The notes under the pieces are model-generated. The model ran no database searches and was not told the origin of the DNA. It worked only from the letters and a program-made list of their open reading frames with translations. The position numbers and the translations under genes are program-made. From Pseudomonas brassicae (GTDB taxonomy: Bacteria > Pseudomonadota > Gammaproteobacteria > Pseudomonadales > Pseudomonadaceae), in contig NZ_JAAHBU010000004.1 of NCBI RefSeq assembly GCF_010671725.1, positions 1 to 52,463 of the forward strand: DNA of 52,463 bases, given 5' to 3'. The stretch's first letter is position 1; each line of letters begins with the position of its first letter. Below, in pieces: positions 35,285 through 44,621 of the stretch.

Positions 35285-35372
35285 GGTGGATCCTGAATAG
35301 AGCACAGCGCCAACGCGTCAAGGAAGGCCCCAAGCAGCCCTCCGCGCACACCTCGCCAACGCTGGCTCAACA

Positions 35373-36401
35373 CTAGTTCGAAAGTTCTCTGCGTACGATG
35401 TCTGCGCCAGCACTCAACGCCTTCAGCTTGCCCCTTGCTACGTGGCGAGGCAAAGGCGCCATGCCGCAGTTGGTGCAGGGATAGAGTTTGTCGGCATCGA
35501 CGAACTGGAGAGCTTTGCGCAGCGTATTGGCCACGTCTTGCGGTGTTTCGATGGTGTGGGATGCCACATCAATGGCGCCGACCATGACCTTCTTGCCGCG
35601 AATAAGCTCGATCAACTCCATGGGGACATGCGAGTTGTGACATTCCAGCGAGACGATATCGATGCTCGACTTCTGCAGCTTGGGGAATGCCTCTTCGTAC
35701 TGGCGCCACTCGGACCCCAGTGTCTTCTTCCAATCGGTATTGGCCTTGATGCCGTAGCCATAACAGATATGCACGGCCGTTTCGCACTTGAGCCCTTCGA
35801 TTGCGCGCTCCAGGGTGGCAACGCCCCACTCGTTCACCTCGTCGAAGAACACGTTGAATGCGGGTTCATCGAACTGGATGATATCGACGCCAGCAGCCTC
35901 CAGTTCCCGGGCTTCCTGGTTGAGAATCTTGGCAAATTCCCAGGCCAGTTTTTCGCGGCTTTTATAGTGGCTGTCATACAGCGTATCGATCATCGTCATG
36001 GGGCCAGGCAGCGCCCACTTGATGGGTTGGCTGGTTTGCTGACGCAGGAACTTGGCGTCTTCGACAAACACCGGCTTTTGCCGCGCCACCGCACCTACTA
36101 CGGTCGGCACGCTCGCATCATAGCGATCACGGATTCGAACGGTCTCGCGCTTCTGGAAGTCAACGCCACTGAGGTGTTCGATAAAGGTGGTGACGAAGTG
36201 TTGGCGCGTCTGCTCACCATCACTGAGGATATCGATGCCTGCTTGCTGTTGCTCTTGCAATGACAGGCGCAATGCATCCTGCTTGCCTTCGACCAACGCC
36301 TCATCCTGCAGTTTCCAGGGGGACCAGAGGGTCTCGGGCTGCGCAAGCCAGGACGGTTTTGGCAGGCTGCCAGCGGTTGAGGTAGGTAGCAATTTTTTCA
36401 C
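35373..36401 (-). CDS. mesD: MesD, short folate-independent methionine synthase
   Basis: 342 residues matching only the C-terminal catalytic domain of cobalamin-independent methionine synthase; MetE is about 750. Likely zinc ligands are visible: His211 and Cys213 (AVHICYGYG), Glu253 (SLECHNSH) and Cys312 (CTNCGMAPL). IIQFDEPAF (174-182) is the conserved homocysteine-site segment. Short core-MetE proteins that sit next to a DUF1852 protein are the MesD family, which makes methionine from homocysteine without a folate-binding N-domain and needs MesX and oxygen. The gene follows mesX by 27 bp, clearly an operon. The methyl donor is not shown by sequence. Confidence 0.88.
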   Translation of the reverse strand: MKKLLPTSTAGSLPKPSWLAQPETLWSPWKLQDEALVEGKQDALRLSLQEQQQAGIDILSDGEQTRQHFVTTFIEHLSGVDFQKRETVRIRDRYDASVPTVVGAVARQKPVFVEDAKFLRQQTSQPIKWALPGPMTMIDTLYDSHYKSREKLAWEFAKILNQEARELEAAGVDIIQFDEPAFNVFFDEVNEWGVATLERAIEGLKCETAVHICYGYGIKANTDWKKTLGSEWRQYEEAFPKLQKSSIDIVSLECHNSHVPMELIELIRGKKVMVGAIDVASHTIETPQDVANTLRKALQFVDADKLYPCTNCGMAPLPRHVARGKLKALSAGADIVRRELSN

Positions 36402-36428
36402 GTTAGATGACCTTGTACTTTTGTGTGA

Positions 36429-37403
36429 TCAAAGCGCGCCAATAGCGGACTCAAGAACAGCCTGGTAGGGTTTGATGAAGTACTCTTCAGCAAACTTCCC
36501 TTGTTCAACCGCCAGCCGGCTACGTTCCTCTCGATCGTAGACAATGCGCGTCAGTGAATAGTCCTGGTGCTGCAAGCTGGGCTGATAGGACTTCCCAGCG
36601 GCAGAGTTCGCGTTGTAGATCTCTGGCCGGTAGATCTTCTGGAAGGTATCCATGGTGCTGATGGTGCTGATAAGCTCCAGGTTGGTGTAGTCACCCAGCA
36701 AGTCACCGGTAAAGTAGAATGCCAGCGGCGCAACGCTGTTCGCCGGCATGAAATAGCGAACCTGCAAGCCCATTTTCTTGAAGTATTCATCGGTCAACGA
36801 ATACTCATCCTGCTGGTACTCGACACCCAGCACGGGGTGCTTGTTTTCAGTCCGATGGTAGACCTTGCTACTGGACACACTCAGGCAGATGACCGGCGCC
36901 TTGTTGAAATGCTCGCGGTAAGCGCTTGAGTTCACGAAGCACTTGAACAGCTTGCCATGCAGGTTCCCGAAATCTTCCGGCGTACTGAATTCGGACTGCC
37001 CCTTGCTGCGCCCCAACACCACGCTGAAATCATAATCGCGCACGTAGGAGGAAAAATTATTGCCTACGATGCCATCAATCCGCTCGTTGGTTTCCTTATC
37101 GACAACAGTCGTCTTCAGCATCTCGATCAACGGAATGGCGCTGGCACTTCGCTCAACACCCACGTTCATCTCAACGGAAATGATTTCAAGCTCGACGGCG
37201 TAACGATCGCCCTTGGTGTTGTCCCAATGCGCCAGGGCATTGAAGCGGTTGTCGATCATCCTCAAGGTATTACGCAGGTTTTGCTGGCGACTTTCACCCC
37301 TGGCCAGGTTGGCGAAGTTGGTGGTGATGCGCGTATTGCCCGACGGCTGATAATGCTCATCGAAACGGATGCTTTTGATAGCAAAGGTAAAATCGTTGCT
37401 CAT
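36429..37403 (-). CDS. mesX: MesX (DUF1852), partner of MesD
   Basis: 324 residues from the ATG at 37403 (MSNDFTFAIKSIRFDEHY); the longer frame has a non-conserved front. The chain has NTRITTNFANLARGESRQQN, then RYAVELEIISVEMNV and RYFMPANSVAPLAFYFTGDL, typical of DUF1852. No signal peptide or membrane segment is visible, so it is cytoplasmic. It heads the mesX-mesD-flavin reductase run. The family is required for MesD-dependent methionine synthesis; its chemistry is not settled. Confidence 0.85.
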   Translation of the reverse strand: MSNDFTFAIKSIRFDEHYQPSGNTRITTNFANLARGESRQQNLRNTLRMIDNRFNALAHWDNTKGDRYAVELEIISVEMNVGVERSASAIPLIEMLKTTVVDKETNERIDGIVGNNFSSYVRDYDFSVVLGRSKGQSEFSTPEDFGNLHGKLFKCFVNSSAYREHFNKAPVICLSVSSSKVYHRTENKHPVLGVEYQQDEYSLTDEYFKKMGLQVRYFMPANSVAPLAFYFTGDLLGDYTNLELISTISTMDTFQKIYRPEIYNANSAAGKSYQPSLQHQDYSLTRIVYDREERSRLAVEQGKFAEEYFIKPYQAVLESAIGAL

Positions 37404-37590
37404 GGTGATCTGACGCCCTAATCCCTGAGAAAAACCTGAATTCAATGAGGTGGATTGTGAGGCGCAGGCAACCATGCGGCAAACTCATATTATTTGCGCA
37501 CAACTTTAGTTCCGCTCATGATGGATTCGGGTCTACTCTGGCGTGTCGTGGCAGTTGTGCGTGGACTTGGGTTGCAACGCGTGGCGCAGC

Positions 37591-38796
37591 CTACTGCGCA
37601 ACCCCTGACAGCCCGCCCAGCACAGCGCTGCCCAGCACCACCAGCCACGGCGGCAACTTCCAGCGCATCAACGCCACCAGCGCCGCCAAGGCCAGCGCCA
37701 CGTCCTGTGGGGCATCCATCGCACCCGTCCACACCGGCTGATACAACGCTGCGAGCAACAGCCCGACCACCGCCGCATTGATGCCGAGCAATGCCGCCTG
37801 GATGCGCGCATTACGGCGCAGACGCTCCCAGAACGGCAAGACGCCCATCACCAGCAGAAACGACGGCGCGAAGATCGCCAGCAGACAGGTCAAACCTCCA
37901 GGCCAACCGCTGGGCGCCGGGTTCATCGAGGCGCCGAGAAACGCCGCAAAGGTGAACAGCGGCCCCGGCATGGCCTGCGCAGCGCCATAGCCGGCCAGGA
38001 ACGCATCGCTGTCGACCCAGCCCGACGGCACCACTTCTGCCTGCAACAGCGGCAACACTACATGCCCGCCACCGAACACCAGCGCGCCGACTCTATAGAA
38101 GGCATCCACCCTCGCCAGCATCTGGTGCGGGAACACCGTTGCCAGCAGCGGTAGCCCAAGCAGCAAGGCAAAGAACAGCGTCAGCCAGAACAGCCCGGCT
38201 CGACGCCCAAGGCTTATGGGCAGTGGGTCGTGCGCTTCGCCGCGCTGCGGCTTGAACAGCAGCAGGCCGATGATCGCGGCCGCCACCATGACCCCGACCT
38301 GCCCCACGGCCGACGGTACAAGCACCACCACGCAAGCCGCTGCCACCATGAGGCAGATGCGCGGCACATCAGGGCACAGGGTGCGCGCCATCCCCCACAC
38401 CGCCTGCGCGACCACCGCCACGGCTACCACCTTCAAGCCGTGCAGCACGCCAGCAGGCAGGGCATCGCCATAGTGGGCGATGCCCAGCGCGAAGAGGATC
38501 AAGGCGCAAGCGCTAGGCAGCGTGAAGCCCATCCACGCTGCCAGCGCGCCAGCGTAGCCTGCGCGACACAGCCCAAGCGCAATGCCAACCTGGCTACTCG
38601 CCGGCCCCGGCAGAAACTGGCACAGGGCAACCAGGTCTGCATAACTGCGCTCGCTCAGCCACTGTCGGCGCACCACGAACTCCTCCCGGAAAAAGCCCAG
38701 ATGAGCGATCGGGCCGCCGAATGAGGTCAGGCCCAGGCGCAGAAAAATCAGGAAAACCGCCCAAGGGCTACGGTCATGCTGCACGGTGTCGGTCAT
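37591..38796 (-). CDS. chrA: Chromate transporter
   Basis: 401 residues built of two homologous membrane halves. The first begins LRLGLTSFGGPIAHLGFFRE with VALCQFLPGPASSQVGIALG; the second begins YRVGALVFGGGHVVLPLLQA with GYGAAQAMPGPLFTFAAFLG. The paired FGG and PGP motifs are diagnostic of the long-chain ChrA family, which expels chromate. It starts 31 bp after the ABC exporter gene on the same strand, so the two may be co-transcribed. Conventional chrB regulators are not nearby, so the role in chromate resistance is inferred from family only. Confidence 0.93.
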   Translation of the reverse strand: MTDTVQHDRSPWAVFLIFLRLGLTSFGGPIAHLGFFREEFVVRRQWLSERSYADLVALCQFLPGPASSQVGIALGLCRAGYAGALAAWMGFTLPSACALILFALGIAHYGDALPAGVLHGLKVVAVAVVAQAVWGMARTLCPDVPRICLMVAAACVVVLVPSAVGQVGVMVAAAIIGLLLFKPQRGEAHDPLPISLGRRAGLFWLTLFFALLLGLPLLATVFPHQMLARVDAFYRVGALVFGGGHVVLPLLQAEVVPSGWVDSDAFLAGYGAAQAMPGPLFTFAAFLGASMNPAPSGWPGGLTCLLAIFAPSFLLVMGVLPFWERLRRNARIQAALLGINAAVVGLLLAALYQPVWTGAMDAPQDVALALAALVALMRWKLPPWLVVLGSAVLGGLSGVAQ

Positions 38797-38827
38797 GTTC
38801 GCCTGCCTCAGCCCCTGCCGTTCACGC

Positions 38828-40686
38828 TCACACCTGATCCATCACCTCGGCGACCCCGCGGTCCTCACCCAGGAACCCGCCGCTCTGGTGGTGCCACAGC
38901 TGCGCGTAGATGCCGTTTTTCGCCAGCAGTTCGGTGTGGGTGCCTTGTTCGATGATGCGCCCGGCATCCATCACGATCAGCCGGTCCATGGCCGCAATGG
39001 TGGACAACCGATGGGCGATGGCAATCACGGTCTTGCCCTTCATCATCTGGTCGAGGCTTTCCTGAATGGCCACTTCGACTTCCGAATCCAGCGCGCTGGT
39101 GGCCTCGTCAAGCAGCAGGATCGGCGCGTTCTTGAGCATCACGCGGGCAATCGCGACGCGCTGGCGCTGGCCACCCGAGAGCTTGATGCCGCGCTCGCCC
39201 ACCAGGGTGTCGTAGCCAGTGTGGCCCTGGCGGTCGCTGAGCTGGCTGATGAACTCGTCGGCCTGGGCGCTGGCCGCGGCGCTGCGGATCTGTTCGTCGC
39301 TGGCATCGGGCCGGCCGTAGGCGATGTTGTCACGGATGGAACGGTGCAACAGCGAGGTGTCCTGAGTGACCATGCCGATGGCGCTGCGCAGGCTGTCTTG
39401 CGTCACCTGTGAGATGTCCTGGCCGTCAATGCGGATCTGCCCGCTGTCGATGTCATAGAAGCGCAGCAACAGGTTGATGAGCGTGGACTTGCCCGCGCCG
39501 GAGCGGCCCACCAGGCCGATCTTTTCACCCGGCCGGATGGTCAGGCTCAGGCCATCGAGTACCTGGCGCTCGCCGTTGTAGTTGAAGCGCACATTGTCGA
39601 AGGCCACCGCACCGCCGGTGGTGGCCAGCACACCTGCATCCGGCGCATCCTTGACCTTGGGCCCGCGCGAAAGCGTTGCCATGCCGTCCTGCACGGTGCC
39701 GATGCTCTCGAACAGCGAGGTCATCTGCCACATGATCCAGTGCGACATGCCGTTGATGCGCAGCGCCATCGCGGTGATTGCCGCCACGGCACCCGCGCCC
39801 ACCTCGCCCTGGTGCCACAGCCACAGGGCATAGCCCCCTGCGGCCATGATCAGCCCCACCACCAACGCCTGGTTGACGATCTCGAACTGGCTGACCAGGC
39901 GCATCTGGCGAAAGCCGGTCTGCTTGAAGTCCTCCATCGCCGCGCGGGCAAAGTGCGCTTCACGGTTGGAATGAGAAAACAGCTTTACCGTGGTGATGTT
40001 GGTGTAGGCGTCGGAGATACGCCCGGTCATCATCGAGCGCGCATTGGCCTGTTCCTGGCCGACTTTACCCAGGCGCGGCACGAAGTACAGCATGGCCAGC
40101 CCGAACAACACGACCCAGGCCACGAATGGCAGCATCAGTTTCAGCGCAAAGCCACCCGCCAGCGCGATGATCGCAATGAAATACACACCGATGCCGGGGG
40201 CGATCTCGATCAGGGTGAACAGCAGGTCGCGCACGGCCAGCGCCGTCTGCATGACCTTGGTGGTGACCGGCCGGAGAACTCGTCGGAAAAGAACGAAAGG
40301 CTCTGGCGCAGCATCAAGCGGTGGAAGTCCCAGCGCAGGCGCAAGGGCAGGTTTATCGCCAATATCTGGTGCTGCACCATCGTGCGCAATGCCACCAGCC
40401 CGACGCTGCACACCATGACGATCCCCATGCCCCACAGCACGCGGCGTTCCTGCGCCGCCGCCTCGCCACCGGCCTGCCAGGTCGCGAGCAGGTCTACCAC
40501 CTGGCCGAGGAACGAAAACAGCCAGGCCTCATAGATCGACACGCCGGCACTGAGCAGCGCAAACGCGAGGATGTAGCCACGGGCGCCGCGTGTGCACGCC
40601 CACAGGAAGCGAGCCAGCCCCGTCGGTGGCGGTGGTACCTCGTCCGGAGGAAAAGGGTCGAGCCTTCGTTCAAAAGCACGAAGCAT
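38828..40686 (-). pseudogene. ABC exporter (fused permease-ATPase), one frameshift
   Basis: From the ATG at 40686 (GGAG site) frame 1 encodes the first membrane segments to FFSDEFSGR. One base lost near 40267 (GGCCGGTCACC for GGCCGGGTCACC) shifts to VTTKVMQTALAVRDLLFTLI and the rest. The restored protein is 619 residues, the standard half-transporter size. The ATPase domain is complete: Walker A GRSGAGKST, signature LSGGQRQR, Walker B ILLLDEATSALD, then the H-loop AHRLST. It resembles MsbA/MdlB-like multidrug or lipid exporters; the substrate is unknown. The C-terminal 40 kDa alone, if translated, would lack its first helices. Confidence 0.88.
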
Positions 40687-40816
40687 GGTGGTCTCCAAAA
40701 CGATCAAATTCAGGAGATTTTGCCACCGAACTGTTGCGTTGAGGGATTTGCGACATGGCTGGCTCGGCACGCATCGGGCAATCGCCGATATCCAGCAACC
40801 TGATGCTGGTTTGTGC

Positions 40817-41020
40817 TATACATCTGCTCCCCCTACCAAGCGCTGCAAAAAAGCTTGGAAAATGGGAGAGCCGTCAGTAACCGCTGACGTGCGCAAACAC
40901 CTGGAAAAAACATGCACGCCGCCGCCTGGCCCCCACTGGTCAACTAAAGCCCCTTGTAGACGCTGCTGCCATGCGTCTGCTGACTCATGCTGCTCCCAAA
41001 AGGGAGTGGTGGCTTTTTTT
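40817..41020 (+). ncRNA. Structured leader or small RNA ending in an intrinsic terminator
   Basis: Between the divergent ABC and proline dehydrogenase genes lie about 400 bp without a gene. TATACAT at 40817-40823, preceded by TG, could be an extended -10 promoter. The segment after it folds into several stems: CTCCC/GGGAG enclosing CCAAGC/GCTTGG (about 40827-40868), then GTCAG/CTGAC (about 40873-40888), then AGACGC/GCGTCT (about 40958-40978), then the terminator at 40988-41020. Since no plus-strand gene lies upstream, the terminator must end either a small RNA or a regulated leader of the proline dehydrogenase mRNA. I cannot match it to a known riboswitch class. Confidence 0.45.
40988..41020 (+). 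terminator. Rho-independent terminator upstream of proline dehydrogenase
   Basis: A 10-bp stem including four G-U pairs, with core CTCCC-AAAA-GGGAG at 40993-41006, is followed by GC and seven T residues at 41014-41020. It lies 69 bases before the proline dehydrogenase start codon. The CTCCC arm could alternatively pair with the GGGAG at about 40864-40868 upstream, an arrangement typical of attenuators. Confidence 0.7.
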
Positions 41021-41089
41021 CGTCCGTGGTTTTTCGACGCTTTGGCGCAAAAACGCGGAGGTTGGCTGCTTTTCATCCAGGATTTTGAT

Positions 41090-41998
41090 ATGCAATTTTT
41101 CAACGTGTTGATGGCCCGTGCCATCCCTTTCGTTCCCCGTGCAATTATCCAGAAACTATCCCGACGCTACATTGCTGGCGCCACGCTCGGCGAAGCCGTT
41201 GCGCGCGTTAAACAGCTCAATGCACAAGGCTTCTGTGTGACGCTCGACGTGCTGGGCGAAGCTGTTTGCACGCCACACCAGGCTGAACAGACAGCACTCG
41301 ACTACATGCAGGTGCTTGAAGCGATTCGCGCCAACCAACTGGATGCGAGCATTTCAATCAAGCCGACCTCACTTGGGCTGCTCTTCGACAGGCAGCAGTG
41401 CGAACGCCTCGCCGAGCGCATCGTTGAAGCCGCAGAGGGGTGCAACAATGCCGTCTGCATCGATATGGAAGATGTGCACTGCACCACAAAGGAAATCGAT
41501 CTGTTCACCCGCCTGCGCACAGACCATGACAATGTAGGGCTGGCATTGCAGGCGTATTTGAAGCGCACTTACGAAGATGTGCAGCTGCTCACACGCAAAC
41601 CCGCCACGCTGCGTATCTGCAAGGGTATTTATGTGGAGGAGCGATCGCACCTGGTGAACGGCGCCTGGCACGACCGCAGCGCCATCAACACGCATTTTCT
41701 GGCGCACGTCAGGCACTGTTTCAGCGCTGGCAGCTTCGTCGCCGTGGCCACACATGATGGGGTACTGATCGAGCACGTCATTGCCCTGGCCCAGGAACTC
41801 GGCATCGGCACCCGCCAGTTTGAATTCCAGATGCTTCTGGGGGTGTGCGAGCCCTTGCGTGACAAGGTATCGAGCATGGGGTTCAGCGTGCGCATCTATG
41901 TCCCCTTTGGTAGCGACTGGTACGGCTACAGCACCCGCCGACTGAACGAGAACCCCGCTATCGCAGGCCACCTCGCCAGAGCGCTTGTCGGGCTCTGA
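41090..41998 (+). CDS. Proline dehydrogenase (monofunctional)
   Basis: 302 residues from the ATG at 41090, with AGGA eight bases upstream; the frame is open further 5' but that part covers the terminator and is not coding. It has the proline dehydrogenase beta/alpha barrel: GFCVTLDVLGEAV, then ISIKPTSLGL, then VCIDMEDVH, then LALQAYLKRTYEDVQLL, then RICKGIYVE, then VAVATHDGVLIEHV, then FEFQMLLGVC and YVPFGSDWYGYSTRRL (flavin and substrate contacts). It oxidises proline to pyrroline-5-carboxylate with FAD. It is the short monofunctional type, whereas pseudomonads usually carry the large bifunctional PutA, so this may be a second, differently controlled enzyme. Confidence 0.9.
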   Translation: MQFFNVLMARAIPFVPRAIIQKLSRRYIAGATLGEAVARVKQLNAQGFCVTLDVLGEAVCTPHQAEQTALDYMQVLEAIRANQLDASISIKPTSLGLLFDRQQCERLAERIVEAAEGCNNAVCIDMEDVHCTTKEIDLFTRLRTDHDNVGLALQAYLKRTYEDVQLLTRKPATLRICKGIYVEERSHLVNGAWHDRSAINTHFLAHVRHCFSAGSFVAVATHDGVLIEHVIALAQELGIGTRQFEFQMLLGVCEPLRDKVSSMGFSVRIYVPFGSDWYGYSTRRLNENPAIAGHLARALVGL

Positions 41999-42043
41999 CA
42001 ACCTGCAAAGGATTGGCTTGGCCTGAGCAGTGATCACGGCCCT

Positions 42044-42067
42044 TTCCCTGCGCGAAATCGCAGGGAA
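42044..42067. terminator. Hairpin between convergent genes
   Basis: TTCCCTGCG at 42044-42052 pairs perfectly with CGCAGGGAA at 42059-42067 around a 6-base loop, 46 bp after the proline dehydrogenase stop and before the convergent small gene. There is no T-run, so it is only a possible terminator. Confidence 0.4.
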
Positions 42068-42134
42068 GCATCGCTGTGCGCTGACGGGCTGCCCACTCGG
42101 CGAAGCGGCGGCGACACCGTATACGTCGCCTGGC

Positions 42135-42415
42135 TCAGATACCTTGATTCACGTAGTACCAGTGCCCGGACATGGGCGTAACCGCTGCGTATTGCGCGCT
42201 GTCATGTTCGGGTACTTGCCCAGGTGAATAGACATAAGAGGCGTAGCAGAGCATGCAGGGAAGATCGATCTGCGCGAACGTTATGCCGCCATGTTCGCTC
42301 TCGATACAGATTCTGATGACGAGTCCGACGTCACGTAGATGAAAGCCACAACCAATAGCGCCAGGGCAGCCACACCCAGTATGCGCTTGGGCAAGACCCT
42401 GGCCAGGTATCTCAT
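42135..42415 (-). pseudogene. Small membrane-anchored protein, one frameshift
   Basis: From the ATG at 42415 a basic start (MRYLARVLPKRI) leads to a hydrophobic helix, LGVAALALLVVAFIYV. This frame then ends after a poor tail. A second frame, reached by one missing base near 42320-42345, gives VGLVIRICIESEHGGITFAQ, then SYVYSPGQVPEHDSAQYA and ends GHWYYVNQGI. Together they make a protein of about 93 residues with one N-terminal membrane segment and an outer domain. I do not recognise it. The single lost base matches the error pattern elsewhere. Confidence 0.45.
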
Positions 42416-42467
42416 CGATTCCAATAGCGTCCTGCGTGCCGATCCCAACCATGGCCACATGGCGATT

Positions 42468-43085
42468 CTACTGCTCCAGTTTCAATGCGCGCTTCCAGCT
42501 GTCCAGTGCCGCCAGGCGCTCCAGATAGGCAGCCAGATGAGGATACTGTGCACCTGCCCCCAACTGCTCGACCACCGTGATGGCGACGAAGGCCAGCATG
42601 AAATCCGCGCCGGACAATGTGTTGCCCACGATGAAGGTTTTGCCCGCAAGCGCACCGTCCAGATAGCCCAGCACCTTGGCGAACTCGGTCTGGGTATAGC
42701 CATTCAAGAACGTCAGCTGCGTACCGGCCTTCGCCTCGAACTGCGTAAACACCTTGAGCAGCACCGGCACCATCGCCGAGCTTTCGGCAAAGTGAATCCA
42801 TTGCAGGTACTGGAGATACTCCGCCGAGCCGAACGCGGGTTCCAGGCGCGGCGCAAACCGGCGGATCAGGTACTCGACGATGGCGCCCGATTCAACCAGC
42901 GTCTGGCCATCAAGTTCGATCACCGGCGACTTGCCCAGTGGGTGAACATCTTTAAGCGAGTCTGGCGCCAGGTGGGTCACCGGATCACGCTGATAGCGAA
43001 CCAGCGTGTAGGGCTCGCCTATCTCTTCCAGCAGCCAGAGGATACGCAGCGAGCGGGACGCATTGAGGTGGTGAAGGGTGATCAT
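42468..43085 (-). CDS. Glutathione S-transferase
   Basis: 205 residues from the ATG at 43085. The N-terminal thioredoxin-like domain has MITLHHLNASRSLRILWLLE with the catalytic-type Ser/Arg turn, then HPLGKSPVIELDG (cis-Pro) and ESGAIVEYL (glutathione gamma-Glu contact). The helical C-terminal domain includes FIVGNTLSGADFMLAFVAI, the N-capping box region of GSTs. It conjugates glutathione to electrophiles in the cytoplasm. It sits with a PfpI-family protein and an aldehyde dehydrogenase remnant under a divergent LysR gene, an electrophile-defence context. Confidence 0.92.
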   Translation of the reverse strand: MITLHHLNASRSLRILWLLEEIGEPYTLVRYQRDPVTHLAPDSLKDVHPLGKSPVIELDGQTLVESGAIVEYLIRRFAPRLEPAFGSAEYLQYLQWIHFAESSAMVPVLLKVFTQFEAKAGTQLTFLNGYTQTEFAKVLGYLDGALAGKTFIVGNTLSGADFMLAFVAITVVEQLGAGAQYPHLAAYLERLAALDSWKRALKLEQ

Positions 43086-43156
43086 GATGGGTCTCGATAA
43101 TGAGTGGCAGCCGCGCAATGCCTGACACCCGCGAGGCGTTCAGGCACGTTGAGCGG

Positions 43157-43833
43157 TTACTTCAGTTGGGCCACAAGGGCCTTGGCAACGCCTTCGGAGC
43201 TTGCCGGGTTCTGGCCGGTGACCAGCGTGCCATCCTCGATCACGAACGGTGCCCAGTCCGGCCCTTTGTGGTAAAGCCCACCCAGTTTCTGGAACTCGTC
43301 CTCGATCAGAAACGGCACCACCGCGCTCAGTTCCACTGCAGCTTCCTCGCCGTTGGTGAAGCCGGTGACGCGTCGCCCTTTGATCAGCGCTGAGCCGTCT
43401 GCCGCCTTGACGTGACGTAGCACCCCTGGCGCATGACATACCAACCCGACAGGCTTGCCGGCACGCTCGAACGACTCGATCAGGCGGATGGAGACAGGCG
43501 ACTCGGCCAGGTCCCACAGCGGGCCATGTCCACCTGGGTAGAATACGCTGTCAAAGTCGCTCTGGCTGACCGTATCGAGCTTGACGGTGTTCGCCAAGGC
43601 CTTCTGCGCAACCGGGTCGGCGTTGAACCGGTGGGTCATTTCGGTCTGGAAGTCCGGTAATGCGCTTTTCGGATCCAGCGGCGGCTGCCGCCCGCAGGCG
43701 ATGCCAGTACCACCTCGGCACCCGCATCCTTGAACACGTAGTAAGGGGCCGCGAACTCTTCGAGCCAAAAGCCGGTTTTCAAGCCGGTATCACCCAACTG
43801 ATCGTGCGATGTCAGAACCATCAGGACTTTCAT
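43157..43833 (-). pseudogene. DJ-1/PfpI-family protein, one frameshift
   Basis: From the ATG at 43833 frame 1 gives KVLMVLTSHDQLGDTGLKTG, then VFKDAGAEVVLASPAGG. One base lost near 43688 (GGGCGGC for GGGCGGGC) shifts to QPPLDPKSALPDFQTEM and the rest. The nucleophile elbow is GLVCHAPGVL, with its Cys, and the strand before it is DSVFYPGGHGPLWDL with the conserved Gly-rich turn and acidic residue. The restored length is 225 residues, typical of Hsp31-like DJ-1 proteins, which hydrolyse methylglyoxal or act as repair chaperones. It is followed by GST on the same strand. Confidence 0.85.
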
Positions 43834-43843
43834 TGCTCACTCC

Positions 43844-44502
43844 TCATTGTTGCGGTTTGGCCTGGTCGTTGAAGAACGCCTCAAGCGCGTGTGTTTTATC
43901 CCCATACGGCGCACGCAAGCGCAGATTCGATGCCCCATCCGGGCTCTGCACCACGACCGGCTTGGCATGCGTAAAGCGACGAAAACCATGCAGGCCGTGA
44001 TAGGCGCCCATGCCCGAGGCCCCCACCCCGCCAAACGGCAGGCTGTCGAGCGAGGCGTGCGTCATGACATCGTTGATCACCACGCCGCCGGAGGTGGTTT
44101 CACGAATGAACTGCTGCTGTCGATCCGCGTCATCGCCAAAGTAATAGGCCGCCAGCGGGCGCGGATGGGCATTGATGTAGGCAACCGGTTCGTCGGCGTG
44201 TCGGTAGGTCTTGACCGGCCCCGGGCTTTCGACAGGCAGCAGTGCGTCATCCACTGCGCCACGTGGTCTGCCGAGTGCTCGAGCATTTTTAACGGGGTGG
44301 CCAGGTCGGCAATCATCGACTGATAAATACTGCGATTACCGAAGTCGGCGCTGATGGCGTCATGGTTCTCGCGAATCAGGCGTGCTGCACGCAGCAGCCG
44401 GTCTTTTCGCACCATCGCATCGGCAGGCCCGGCGGCCAGGTGTGCGCGCTTGAGGGTGCGCAGAATGACGTGCAGGTCGTCTGCGTCGGGCTGATAGGTC
44501 AT
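43844..44502 (-). pseudogene. Aldehyde dehydrogenase (coniferyl-type) with its centre deleted
   Basis: The first frame (ATG at 44502) has the N-terminal helices of a coniferyl-aldehyde-type dehydrogenase (LLRAARLIRENHDAISADFG, then IADLATPLKMLEHSADHV). The second frame resumes with PVKTYRHADEPVAYINAHPR, then TSGGVVINDVMTHASLDSLP, then FGGVGASGMGAYHG, the C-terminal oligomerisation part. About 300 residues are missing at about 44255, including the NAD-binding fold and the catalytic Glu and Cys. No enzyme could result. The ends are clean, so this looks like an internal deletion, not a sequencing slip. Confidence 0.85.
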
Positions 44503-44621
44503 CTCCAACGCTCCTGGGCAACAGTGCATGGCTGAGTGCGTGCAGGCATCCTAGGGCGCTGGCGCCCAAGTGACTAGAAAGGGTATTTTGGGTCAGGTAT
44601 AAATAATTTTATGGGGCAATC

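Noticed and set aside
37404..37590. Possible methionine-related riboswitch upstream of mesX
   Set aside because: I looked for SAM- or SAH-riboswitch-like conserved blocks and saw none in this gap.
37569..37604. Inverted repeat GGGTTGC/GCAACCC at the chrA stop codon
   Set aside because: It overlaps the coding end, has a long loop and no T-run, so a terminator call is not supported.
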